DNA of 64,000 nucleotides from Diphasiastrum complanatum. Its lineage: Eukaryota > Streptophyta > Lycopodiopsida > Lycopodiales > Lycopodiaceae. The stretch lies in assembly GCA_029204225.1 (NCBI GenBank), contig CM055098.1:9279746-9343745 (forward strand). Direction: 5' to 3'. This document shows positions 46,555-64,000 of this stretch, one piece after another. How positions within the stretch are numbered: position 1 is the stretch's first letter; the number at the start of each line of letters is the position of its first letter. The notes below the pieces were generated by a model. It saw only the letters and a program-made list of their open reading frames with translations, ran no database searches and was not told the DNA's origin. Position numbers and translations under genes: made by a program.

Positions 46555-46991
46555 TGTAAGCTCTAAATGTGATACTGTAATTAGTGTACAGTTAATTAGA
46601 ATGCTGTATTCAGTTGTGTTCGGGACGTGATCCATTAGGATATAATGATCGGGCACTGATCTCGTAGACGACTACTTGGGTTAGCCGAGTAGCCACATGT
46701 AGGAAGAAATTAGCCTGTATATTGATTTTGAGTTCATTATGCTATACTCAGAGGCATGTCCTGGGTTTGTCAGTATATGTGGCCATATTGGGCCTAACTC
46801 TAGTTTGGCAGGTGGTAGACCAGTTTAGTGACACCTGTTGAGCCCATGCAGTTTGGGGCTTTGCTATATGTACAATGTTTCTTCATAATAGACTTAACTT
46901 TTGCTATGCCATCTTTGAGAGCTTGTGAGGAGTGGCTATGGTGATTGTGTGATGTGATTTGCATACTGCACTAGATTCTATTGGAATCTCA
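46555..46991 (+). repeat. LTR of family C
   Basis: It starts TGTAAGCTCTAAATGTG and ends GGAATCTCA. The start is defined by the inverted partial copy ending at 38550, the end by a consensus primer-binding site three bases later. Length is about 437 bp. Confidence 0.8.
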
Positions 46992-46994
46992 ACC

Positions 46995-47006
46995 TGGTAT
47001 CAGAGC
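46995..47006 (+). other. Primer-binding site of LTR family C element
   Basis: TGGTATCAGAGC is the exact plant initiator-Met tRNA complement. A short leader and ATGGCTAGAGACAACAAGG (about 47129) follow, possibly the gag start, but coding breaks at the (AG)n array. Confidence 0.85.
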
Positions 47007-47273
47007 TATAGGGTGATGCAGGTATGCATGATTCGGTGGAGCTATTAGGATAGCGACTTTCACCAGAAGTAATAGCACTCAAAGCGTCTTAGGAGAGAGG
47101 ACTCCATACAAGGTATAGGCAGTTCGAATGGCTAGAGACAACAAGGGACCTTCGATCAGGAAAACGGCTGTGACGACCAGAACTTCTTCGGTACTCCGTC
47201 AATTATTGAGTGAAGCCATCAAGTCATGGATGTTGTGACATGCATGGCCATCAGTCTTATGGATGAAAGTTTT

Positions 47274-48421
<1,148 letters not shown>

Positions 48422-50530
48422 TTACACGTCAACATAGATCAAAAGCAAAGTGATGTCACCATTATTTTTCAATCTAAAGTAGAGAGAATGATCATACTCA
48501 CCCATGATGAAGTTTTGAGAGAGTAAGAAGGAATTGAGCTTAGCATACCAACTTCTTGGTGCTTGCTTAAGCCCATACAAGCTCTTTTGTAGGAAACACA
48601 CATGATTAGGCTCATCATGTGAAACATAGCCCTCAGGTTGCTCCATGTAGATTTCGTCTTCAAGATCACCATTCAAAAAAGCATTAGTAACATCCATTTG
48701 CCACATGTCCCAACCATAAAGAGTTGCAAGAGAGATAAGGGTTCAAATTGTTACCATCTTTGCCACGGGTGCAAAGGTCTCATCATAGTCAATGCCATAC
48801 TCTTGAGCATACCATTTTGCCACTAATCTTGCCTTGTACTTTTTGATTGATCCATCTTCTTTTGTCTTGATCTTGAAGATCCACTTACACCCAATTGCAT
48901 TCTTGCCTTCTAATTCACCATGCAAGAAGGCTGTCTTCTCGTCCACAATGTGGACCCTGAGGTCATAAGCTGCTGCATATGCGAACAACAGTCGTAGGGA
49001 CGAATGTTTGACGACAGGAGAGAAGGTTTCAGAATAGTCAATACCGTGTCTCTGAGAGAAATCCTTCTCTACCAGTCTTGTCTTGTATTTCGTCACACTC
49101 CCATCTGGTCCATATTTGAGTTTGAAAACCCATTTGCATTTAACAGTCTTGCGCTTATGAGGTAATGGCTCCAACATCCATACTTGGTTCTTCTTCATGG
49201 ACTCCATCTCTTCGTTCATGGCTTGGATCCATTTGTCCTTTTCTGGACCTTCAATTGTCTCCTCGAATGTCTGTGGTTCGCCACTGAACCCGCAGAATTC
49301 TTCTGATGTGAAAGCTGAGTTGCCTGGCACAAATCTTGCTGACACTCTTTGTGGTCTTGTCGACCTTCTGGGAGATCCTCCCAGAACAGCTATGCCTTTG
49401 CCCTTGTCTACTCTGCTCGGTTCGGAACCATCTTGGTTTACAAGAATTGCGACGGCAGGCTGCCTCTCGATTATTTCTTCGTCTGATTCATCATTCAAAT
49501 GGGAGACAACTCAGAAATCTTTGTTTTCGTGTTCATCCTCTACTCCCTCTGACATTGGTGGTAGGTCATAATATTGTCTTTTCAGAACTTCATAGGTAAC
49601 AGGGTCTTCGTTGGCCATTGTCCTGCTCTCGTCGAATTTGACATCCCTCACTGTTTTCACAGCGTTCGTGTCTGGCATGTAGATTCTGTAGTATGACGAA
49701 TTATTGTCATAACCTACCAGAAATCCTTGCTCGGCTTTCTCATCAAGCTTCTTGCAAAGCTTACCAAGAATATGTGCATATGCTGCACAGCCAAATATTC
49801 TGACCTGAGATAGGCTGGGCTTTCTACCCCACCATAGCTCATGTGGTGTCGTGTGAGGAACACCAGATTTACCTGTCCTGTTCTGGATGTATGTGGCTGT
49901 AGCTACTGCTTCAGCCCACAGTGACCTTGGAGCCTTTGAATAGGCCATCATGCATCTGGCTACTTCCATTAGGGTCCTGTTCTTTCGTTCAGCAATACCA
50001 TTGTGCTGCGGTGTGTAGGCTGTAGTTCTTCTGTGAATGATGCCATGATCATTGCAAAAGTCAATGAAGCGATTCAAGATATATTCGCCACCTCGATCTA
50101 TTCTGATTTGCTTCACCTTGCTGCTTGTGCATCTCTCAGTCCAATTCACATATTCTGTGAATTTATCGAGTGCTTCAGATTTATTCTGAATAAAATACAC
50201 TCTGGAAAACTTGATATAGTCATCAATGAAGGTTATATAATATTTTGAACCTCCTACTGAGATCACGTTGAATGGACCGCATATGTTAGAGTGCACCAGC
50301 TCTAGAATCTTTGTTGTTCTGTAGGAGTCTTTGACGAATGCTGTGCATGACATCTTGCCTTTCAAAGATGCATCATAGGTGGTCGAATTGGTTGCATTCG
50401 AGATGCTGACCCCTGTTATTGCTCTATGATGACTTGCCTGGTAGAGTGCCATTGAGTTCATGTGGCAGAGTCTTCTGTGTGAGTTGTCATGAGTCTGATG
50501 CACCTGATCTGCAAGTAGGCATACCTTTAG
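48422..50530 (-). pseudogene. Rearranged copia-B copy with chimeric reverse transcriptase
   Basis: Reading leftward from about 50530: integrase from VHQTHDNSHRRLCHMNS, TFIDDYIKFSRVYFIQNKSE, IRIDRGGEYILNRFIDF, QHNGIAERKNRT (frame 50503-49511). A single stop leads into the linker SHLNDESDEEIIERQPAVAI and RT (CKWVFKLKYGPDGSVTKYKT, DEKTAFLHGELE). There the frame passes without a break into a second RT start of another copia family (GCKWIFKIKTKEDGSIKKYK, YGIDYDETFAPVAKMVTI). This continues after a stop as WQMDVTNAFLNGDLEDEIYM, LYGLKQAPRSWYAKLNSF and LLLIYVD. So two RT finger/palm N-halves are fused head to tail. The integrase-RT linker here is the unsplit counterpart of the site hit by the outer DNA transposon. 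Confidence 0.85.
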
Positions 50531-50954
50531 ATAATATCATGACCTAGGGAGTATCTATTGATGTCATGCCATCAGGTCAGATCTCTGTACTTCTGGTACT
50601 TGCGTGATCTCTGTGGTACTCCCTGGAGCGTGAGGACAAACCAAGTTTCATTTCCATCGTTGGTTTCGTTTACCTCATTCGTCTTTCTTTCATATAGGAC
50701 CGCAAGGGAATCTCGTTCGTGGATCGTTTGTGTTCGCGAACCGTTGGTCTTCGTCTTTGTTGACTTTTGTGTTCACAAAACTCTTCGTGTTTCGTGTCTT
50801 CAGATGTTCGAGTTCACGAACATGTTCGTCATCGTCTTCGTTGACTTTCGTGTTCGAGAAACTCTTAGTGTTTTGTGTCTTCTGATGTTCGAGTTCGCAA
50901 ACATGCTTGTCAGGCGAGGGGCCGTAAGCTAGCAAGGCTTTGTATTCAGAAACA
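50531..50954 (-). repeat. Truncated copia-B LTR joined directly to integrase
   Basis: Reading leftward from 50954 (TGTTTCTGAATACA) it matches about the first 420 bp of the copia-B LTR, then jumps at about 50531 into mid-pol. The rest of the LTR, primer site, gag and protease are deleted. Confidence 0.85.
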
Positions 50955-51000
50955 CTTTGTTTCTTCACTGGCTATGATTTATGTAGTTAAAAAATTTTGA

Positions 51001-51480
51001 CATTATTTGATGGCCACACATTACCCAAGGCAGAACAACGAAAACTTATTCTAAAAGCTAGACCTTATTAGTTGATTGCCGGCCAGTTATATCAAAGAGG
51101 ACCAGATGGTATTCTTCCACACGAGGACACCCAGATTATTTCTACAATGCAATGCCTTGATGAATCCAAATCTCTACAATTATGCCATGAAGCACTGCAT
51201 AAACTCTGTGAAACACGCTTACTAGTTGTGCATGCATTGGCAGCTGAGAAAGAACGGCATAAAGCATGGCATGATCACTGATTGCACAGGAAAGATCTTC
51301 GATCCAGAGATCTGGTCCTCATGTATAAAACCAAGGCAATCAAGAGAAAGTTGAAGTTCACAAGCGAAGGCTCATTCTGAGTAAAGGAGATCCTCAACCA
51401 TATTGGAGCCGTGAACCTCGAGTAGTTAGATGGGACGCCATTCGACATGCTGCTAACTGTTGTGTTTCCATTCCTACACG
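51001..51480 (+). pseudogene. Ty3/gypsy pol C-terminal fragment
   Basis: The block LIAGQLYQRGPDGILPH matches the zinc-finger-proximal part of gypsy integrase (usual form LIxGxLYKRGxDGIL). It is followed, after a large deletion, by ETRLLVVHALAAEKERHKAW and LRSRDLVLMYKTKAIKRKLK, the usual gypsy integrase C-terminus. Stops are present. The catalytic core is missing. Confidence 0.75.
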
Positions 51481-54400
51481 CCTCGCTTAAATCATCGAGC
51501 TTCCGCTGCCGCTCATGCCCACTGTTTTTATAAAAGAAAGAAACTTTGATGATTATTTCTCCACGTTGGTATAGATATTTATAGCTTCCAAATGTCATTT
51601 GGCCAATTGCCATAAACTTGTCCTAAATGGTAACTTTTTGGTACTCATCAAAAAACATAGAAATTCTAGTCTAGATGCGATGTATGTAAACTAGCCAATT
51701 AGAATGGGTCCAAATCCGACCTCATCCACTGTACAAACACTACTTAGGCCCTTATTGACAAATATAAATCTATCTATAAGTTGAAATTTCATATTGGCCT
51801 CAAAATTGCCAAAAATAGATCAACTAAACTAGTTGAATGTTTCACACTTGGTTCTTTGTTGCTTGAATGTATTACATCACTCTTTTGAGTGCTTTCCAAT
51901 ATTGGATTCCTAGATTTGACATGAATTGAGAAAGTGTGCTAACTATATATGCCAAATTGGGTCTATGGTGCACACCGTCGCATACATCAAAGAGCCGATT
52001 AGTGAGTGGTATGGATAATTTTTCATGTCAGAAGGTGGACACATATCTTTACTGAGTTCAAGTTCTGGATCCATTTGGTCGATCAATTGGCTTTTATTCA
52101 AGCATTCCAAATTTCTTGTAAATAACCAGGTCTAGAACTATGTTGTGGAAATCTGAATAGAATAGTTGGTAATAGACAACTGGATCGAATGGGGTTTGAA
52201 CATTTGTAAGTACAATTAAAATTTCAACACATTGGACCTAGTGTCCGATTGAGCATATATCACTTTTTTTTAGTCTATTGACCATCCACCATGTCTCACT
52301 CATGCACCAGACCAAGTGACCCAGTGAGCATGTGATATGTGTCTTGTTGATTGGTCAACCCTTCCTACTTTTTAGGAGACTAGTCCAAGAGACTCTCATG
52401 GGACCCACTATCCCCTTAGCCATCTTATAATTAGTCACTATAATTGATATTTACATTGCGATTTACAGTCTCTATATTCCAGTGACTTAGCCATTTGCAA
52501 TCTAATAATTACAATTTCCAATTTATATTAGGTAGAGGAATTCTGAAAGTACTTGTGACAAGCGCTCAAATGATTAATTGAGAAAAAGGCCAACAAGAAA
52601 AAATGAGAGCAATCGAGCAAGCCACATTGCTTTCAATGTGAGATCTAGCCCAAGAAGAAACGGAAAGAACTCTAAGAAACCTTGAGGAGTTACCAAGTAG
52701 GATCACTCCTTTTATCCAATATTTTTCAAACCTAATAAACCACTAATTTCTATGGTGTGGAATTTCAAGTGAATGTGGCCAAAATCTACTATAAGACAAT
52801 GCTAACAACACACAATTACATTGAAAAGGCTTAATGTTGGCAAATTACATAGTGGATTTCCCCTATGTCCAAGGTGTTTGTGCCACTCAACGATGACAAC
52901 TCATACAATTATGAGAATTTGAATCATAAGATCTCTGAAGACCATGAATTTCATAAGCAACTAACCACTACCAGTCTCATGTAGTAGCAATGCCAAGGGA
53001 GTGGCACTCAAAATAGGAGAATGCTACTAAATTCTTGCAGCACAACTTGAGTCCAAGCCAATGCTAGTATTGACATAAATCAAATATACATATTGTAGAT
53101 AGATTGTACATAGATGATGTTAGGAAGTACGTTAAGGTGGAGTTGAATGCTTGAAGTAGAGGTAGATGCATTGTGAGGTTGTGAGATGTGGAAAAAGTAC
53201 CTAAATACAAGAAAAAGTGTTCTTAGTGCTTAAAACCTAATGGCTATGACTTGTAAAACACTCTATTATAGAGTGACAAGTCTTTGTGATCTACCTATGC
53301 TTTGATGAGCACGATATTGTGAAACTTTAGGCAACATTGTCATTTCATTATTAATTAATTATTTTTCTCTGTCATCACTTTATTTGTTATTTCCAAAGTT
53401 TCGTAGGCTATTTCGATTCCAATCTAACCTTTACTTTCGTTTTCAATCCAAAATCAAGTTTTTTTTTTATGCACTATTTTGATTGTCCATCCAAGATACC
53501 TATCTTCATACATAGTTCATTTCCAAACTAGCATTTATTATCATTCGCAATCCAAGGGCAAATTTATTTTCTTAGGTGCTACTTTGTTGTCCCATCAAAT
53601 AGCTATCATCATTTACTATTGCATTTCCTATCCAACACTTAGTTTCAATTAAATTCTAAAACAAGCCTATATTCTTGGTGGTATTTTAATCTCTCATCCA
53701 ATATCTATCTTTTGTTAAAACTTTACTAATGTAGTACAAATTGCTCTCTCAAACCTCATTGTTGTCTTTCTCCTAATTTATCTTCACTAATATATCTGAT
53801 TGTAGTTCATTGGTTGGCAACTATAGAGAATGAAATTGGGATTTCTATTGGAAATCCTGCTAGCCACCTTATTTATTTGGGAGAATGCATATCTCTCTTT
53901 TAGGTAGATTTGTATTACCATTCTATAGAATGTTCTTAAGATGTTTAATGAACAAGTTCGTAAAATTTTTGGCTTAGATATTGGTTGACGTATTATAGAA
54001 AAGATATGAGGCCAAAATGTGTTTGATGACAATAATTGTACAGCAAAATTTCAGGAAGCATTTTGAAATTAAATGATTGGAAAAATTTGAATCCTAGTAA
54101 TGTTTTATATTTGTGATTGATGACAAAAATTCCAAAGGAAAAGTTCGAATCCCAATAATGTTACATATATATGACCGATAACAAAAGAGGCGTGATGGGA
54201 GCTCTCAAAGAGTAGATGAATGGAGGAGTAGAGTCATGCATAAACTGAATAAAAAAATCTCAAAGGCCATTATATCTTGCAATGGCTAGTTGAGAGACAA
54301 TCTCTCGATTCAAAGTAAATGCTTCTAAGGAATCACATTTGATTATGAGTTTCATCCAATGATCCATAACATAGCAAAGATGATCTTGGCTTGTGGTCTC

Positions 54401-56480
54401 ATAGCCCACCAAGATCGAGTCGCCACATGTTTGTGTGAGGAATATCATAGAAGGTATGAAGGTTGCTCTTTGAGGACATGAAAGACTATTTGCCTTCTAA
54501 ATTTCTCTCTAGCTACCACTTGCTGAAGTTTGCCCTACTTCCACCTGCTAAGTTCTCCCAGTGGGGCCATGAAGACCTATAACTTCACCCATTTTGGATG
54601 AAGACTTTTCTTTCAAAGCTGATATGTTGATTGTTGTTTGCCTTTAAGGTTTGAAATGTAAATGTTGGACATAGTCAATAACTATCATATGTGTCATTTT
54701 TGTACAATCTAGTTGATTTGGGTTACAAAAAATTTAAGTTTCAAAGAGCTAACCTTTTACTTGAAGATAATAAAAATTTTAAAGTCTCGTCTTCATGAAG
54801 ATTTTTTCATGAACATTATGCTTTTAGATGAAGGTTGGTTGAGGGGCTTCTTTCCAAATTTCAATGTGCCCTCCTATTTCTATAGGCAATACTTGCCTTT
54901 CATCATTTTGGCCCAAAGATTCTTCTTGTCTCTCTAAGACATTACACATAGCTTGTGACCTAGTGTGTGATAGGTCACTCAACTTGTTGGACATATTCAC
55001 CATAGAGGCCAAGGGTGCTTTCACATCAATTGCATGAGAATAAACTAAATTCTTCACAATATACCAAGCATGTGGATATGAACTTTCTTCACAATATACC
55101 AAGCATGTGGAAAAATGTTAGTGGATGGATTTTGACTAGAGCTGCATAGCATGGGTGCCTTGCAATGTTTAGGGGTTAGCCATTTGAATTTAGTGGTACG
55201 GAGGAGGCTTGCTCCCATCCAACTATTGTGGGTGCTTGAGGGATGCACATAGCCCAAGATCATTAGATGAGGATCAACCCAAGGGCACTGTAGTGGGTGT
55301 TGTGTATAAGATTGTGCTTCAAGCTTCAATGCCATATCAAAGGGCGTCATACTTGGACTTTGTCTCCAAAGCTGTTTGGCAAATGCTAATTGGCATTTGA
55401 AAAAGACATAAACACACACACACACACACACGGGGGGCCTATCCTCATCAAAAGGAATGCATGTATAAGTGATTATGGATGCCATGGATGTCACGAATGC
55501 ATGCTACCATCCAAGGTGGAGTGTACTTGAGAGAATCCATGTGCATCTCTCAAGCACCCTCCAACCTTGGATGGTGATGGGCCCATGACTTCCTTGGCAA
55601 CACCCATGTTTGATGCTCATGCCTACAAGGGTGGTGATTGCTTGAGACTTGCAAGCACATGGCATCCATGGACCCACCACCCACCATCATCAAATGGCAT
55701 TTCTAGAGCACCCACCAACAAGATGAGCGTATTATGAATTGTGCTTAGAATATCACCTCACCCTTATCCCAGGTTTCCAACCACTTGGTTCAAACCCTCA
55801 GCCAAGGCCGATGCCTTGAGTCATGCAAACACACCATCTCTCAAGGCCTCTACCACTTGATGAAGCCATGAGCTACGCTGCCATATCAACCGGCCTATGC
55901 CCTCCCTAATGTTGGTGGACCCCTTGAGTGCCATGGCAAGCAAGAGAGTTGCCACACATCCCATGTATGTATGTACTCTTTGTGGGTTTCCAAGCACAAT
56001 ACTCCAAGTATGGTGGGTTTGTGGGTTTGCAAGCACCATACTCCAAGGATTTACTCTCTTTTTTTCGTCGGTTGTTTTTCCTCGAAGGCAGTGGGACGAC
56101 TGACTTGCGATCCAGATGCTTATTCCTCGTGTCGACTCCTCCTCCTCCTCCTCCTCCTCCACCAAAGCATCTCCCTTTGCTTGCTTACAGTGAGGTTTGA
56201 GGAGGTCTGGCATGCAGCACGCAGTTGGCTATGACAGTCAACGCTCACCACAATTCATCTGATCAACTCTCGTGCTCCTCAGTATCGATACATGTCAACC
56301 TGAATAGGTGGCAGTATGTTTGATACACCCTCTTTGCTCTTGAACTTCTGCACCAATTGCTGATCACAAAGACATCACGGTGCAACTTCACAAGGATATA
56401 TCACGATCATTCTTCAAACAGCACGGGTTTGTTCATATCATGCCTTAGATCAAACAACGATAGCTCAGTAGGAGAGTATC
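51481..56480. other. About 5 kb without recognisable genes
   Basis: AT-rich sequence with only short, incoherent ORFs. Minor structure: an (AC)n run at about 55415-55430; a local duplication of CACAATATACCAAGCATGTG at about 55056 and 55091; a second duplication (GTGGGTTT-CAAGCAC-ATACTCCAAG) near 55981-56045; and (CTC)n at about 56137-56161. Its 3' end probably holds the promoter of the LysM kinase gene, but I could not identify a TATA box or start site. Confidence 0.5.
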
Positions 56481-56656
56481 AAACGGGGAAAGATCAACAT
56501 AGTATAACTTAAAGGGAAGGTAGTGATTCTGCTGCTAAAGAAAGATGGACCAGGACCAAAGATAGAGAAGAGATTAGCTGCAGATGGAAGTAATTCATGC
56601 AGGCCTTTTGTGAGACATATCAACAGACATGTTTGCTTCAAAGAGCAGGAACAAGT

Positions 56657-63021
<6,365 letters not shown>

Positions 63022-64000
63022 GTGTGATTTAACCTCAAAGTCTCGAATTTTTCATGTAGCTGACATCTAGTTAAAGTGAAAATAATCAATCATTAGTTGA
63101 GATTGACATGTCGCTTTTGATCAATTGTGCAACTTAAATTACTTTCACCTTCTCTTACAATCACTAATGATGTCTTCCTCTTAGCAAATATGTACTATTA
63201 CATTAGACTATTTTTCATTAAATTCCTTATATGTGACTCTTATGATATTGTTGATAGCATGCTCTAGCTTGTCAACATGAAATATTTGAAGTTTCTTTAA
63301 TGCAATAATAAACTACATTTTGCATATCAATTGTGTAACCTATATATCAAGTTTTGGGCTACTGTAATCAATTTACTTATTTTTCTTTATCTACATGTGA
63401 TAAAAATTTGACCATAGATAAAGAATACCTATATGCATAAGTTATAGATCATGCACACCTGTTTAAAAAACTTAATTGACTAATAACTAGATACATTTAC
63501 TCTTATCTAGTTAAGTACTTTGACATATTTATTAGTATTTTTAAGTATTTTACTAGTTGCCTCAACTACTTGCGAGAACACAAGGCGAAAGAAACTAGCT
63601 CTTTGGCAATTTATTCTAGCCAGTGGATCATCAGAACGAATTCAAGCAAAATGTGTTTTAGAATTTTCTTGATGTCGTACAGATTGTGAAAGCCTATGAT
63701 TCCACAATGGTGCCATCCAAAAAGCAATTTCAGGCTAATCCTTTGATACTTAGACCAAAGAAAAGAAAGAAACAAGCTTGTGATAAAACTCATATTAAAC
63801 ATTTTGACGAGCTTGACCAAATGGCATCAAAAGGTAAACAAAAGATGCAGATGTTCCAAAAAGACTAAGGAGGTGAATCTTTGCTTTATTTGTAATAATC
63901 TTAGAAATGTTTTGACTTTCTAATGGGTGTAAAAAGAACTTGTAGCTTGGGTTCTTTAAGCATGAGCCAATATATCTTGGACATAAGGTCACCTTGAAAG
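63022..64000. other. Fourth intron or 3' flank of the LysM kinase gene
   Basis: It begins with a GTGTGA donor after GNLQDQ. No exon with the expected ATP-binding lysine stretch (VAIKRM-like) is visible up to the window end. A short frame at 63686-63868 (Lys-rich, SKKQFQANPLILRPKKRKKQ) matches nothing I know. Confidence 0.4.

Noticed and set aside
55821-56234. Overlapping ORFs around the (CTC)n run
   Set aside because: Low-complexity Pro/Ser/Glu frames on both strands with no conserved features.
56597-56656. Upstream in-frame ATG for the LysM kinase
   Set aside because: The 20 extra residues would precede and mask a clear signal peptide; the ATG at 56657 fits better.
63686-63868. Lys-rich 60-codon frame as a kinase exon
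   Set aside because: It shows no kinase motif, has no convincing acceptor and does not continue GNLQDQ.

Overview
The window is nuclear DNA of a land plant with a repeat-rich genome. Ty1/copia and Ty3/gypsy debris, spliceosomal GT-AG introns inside transposon genes, long (AG)n arrays and one host LysM receptor-like kinase gene all fit. I cannot name the species from sequence alone.

Layout. 1-5.4 kb: a copia element (copia-A) with a nearly complete gag-pol. 5.4-8.0 kb: two decayed copia gag/protease pieces on the minus strand. 8.4-12.9 kb: a truncated, inverted copy (copy A) of an unusual DNA transposon. 13.9-38.3 kb: a three-level nest. A copia-B retroelement (5' LTR 13888-14911, 3' LTR from 37638) is split by an 18.4-kb DNA transposon (outer copy, 17422-35853). 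That transposon is itself split by a 9.3-kb relative (inner copy, 24454-33777). 38.3-41.3 kb: retroelement fragments and LTRs. 41.6-44.8 kb: a tandem array of small palindromes beside a decayed DUF7869-type gene. 45.5-47.4 kb: a minisatellite, a broken xDGNHR-motif gene, an LTR with primer-binding site and an (AG)n array. 48.4-51.5 kb: a rearranged copia-B copy with a chimeric reverse transcriptase, then a gypsy fragment. 51.5-56.6 kb: no gene seen. 56.7-63.0 kb: the 5' part of a LysM receptor-like kinase gene, the only likely functional host gene.

The most notable system is the DNA transposon. Both TIR-bounded copies have the same order: intron-containing DDE-like transposase (+), an unknown acidic protein ORF2 (-), a divergent promoter packed with ACACGTGT palindromes, a histone H3-like domain fused to a Ulp1/C48-type cysteine protease (+), and an unknown ORF4 (-), between about 40-bp terminal inverted repeats starting CATTAGAGGAGTT. 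The H3-like domain keeps an N-terminal tail beginning ARTKQT-like and the FEDxxLCxxHAKRVTxMPxD core. The inverted copy A independently repeats transposase, ORF2, promoter and H3-protease in the same relative order. All copies seen here carry stops or frameshifts, so none is likely autonomous.
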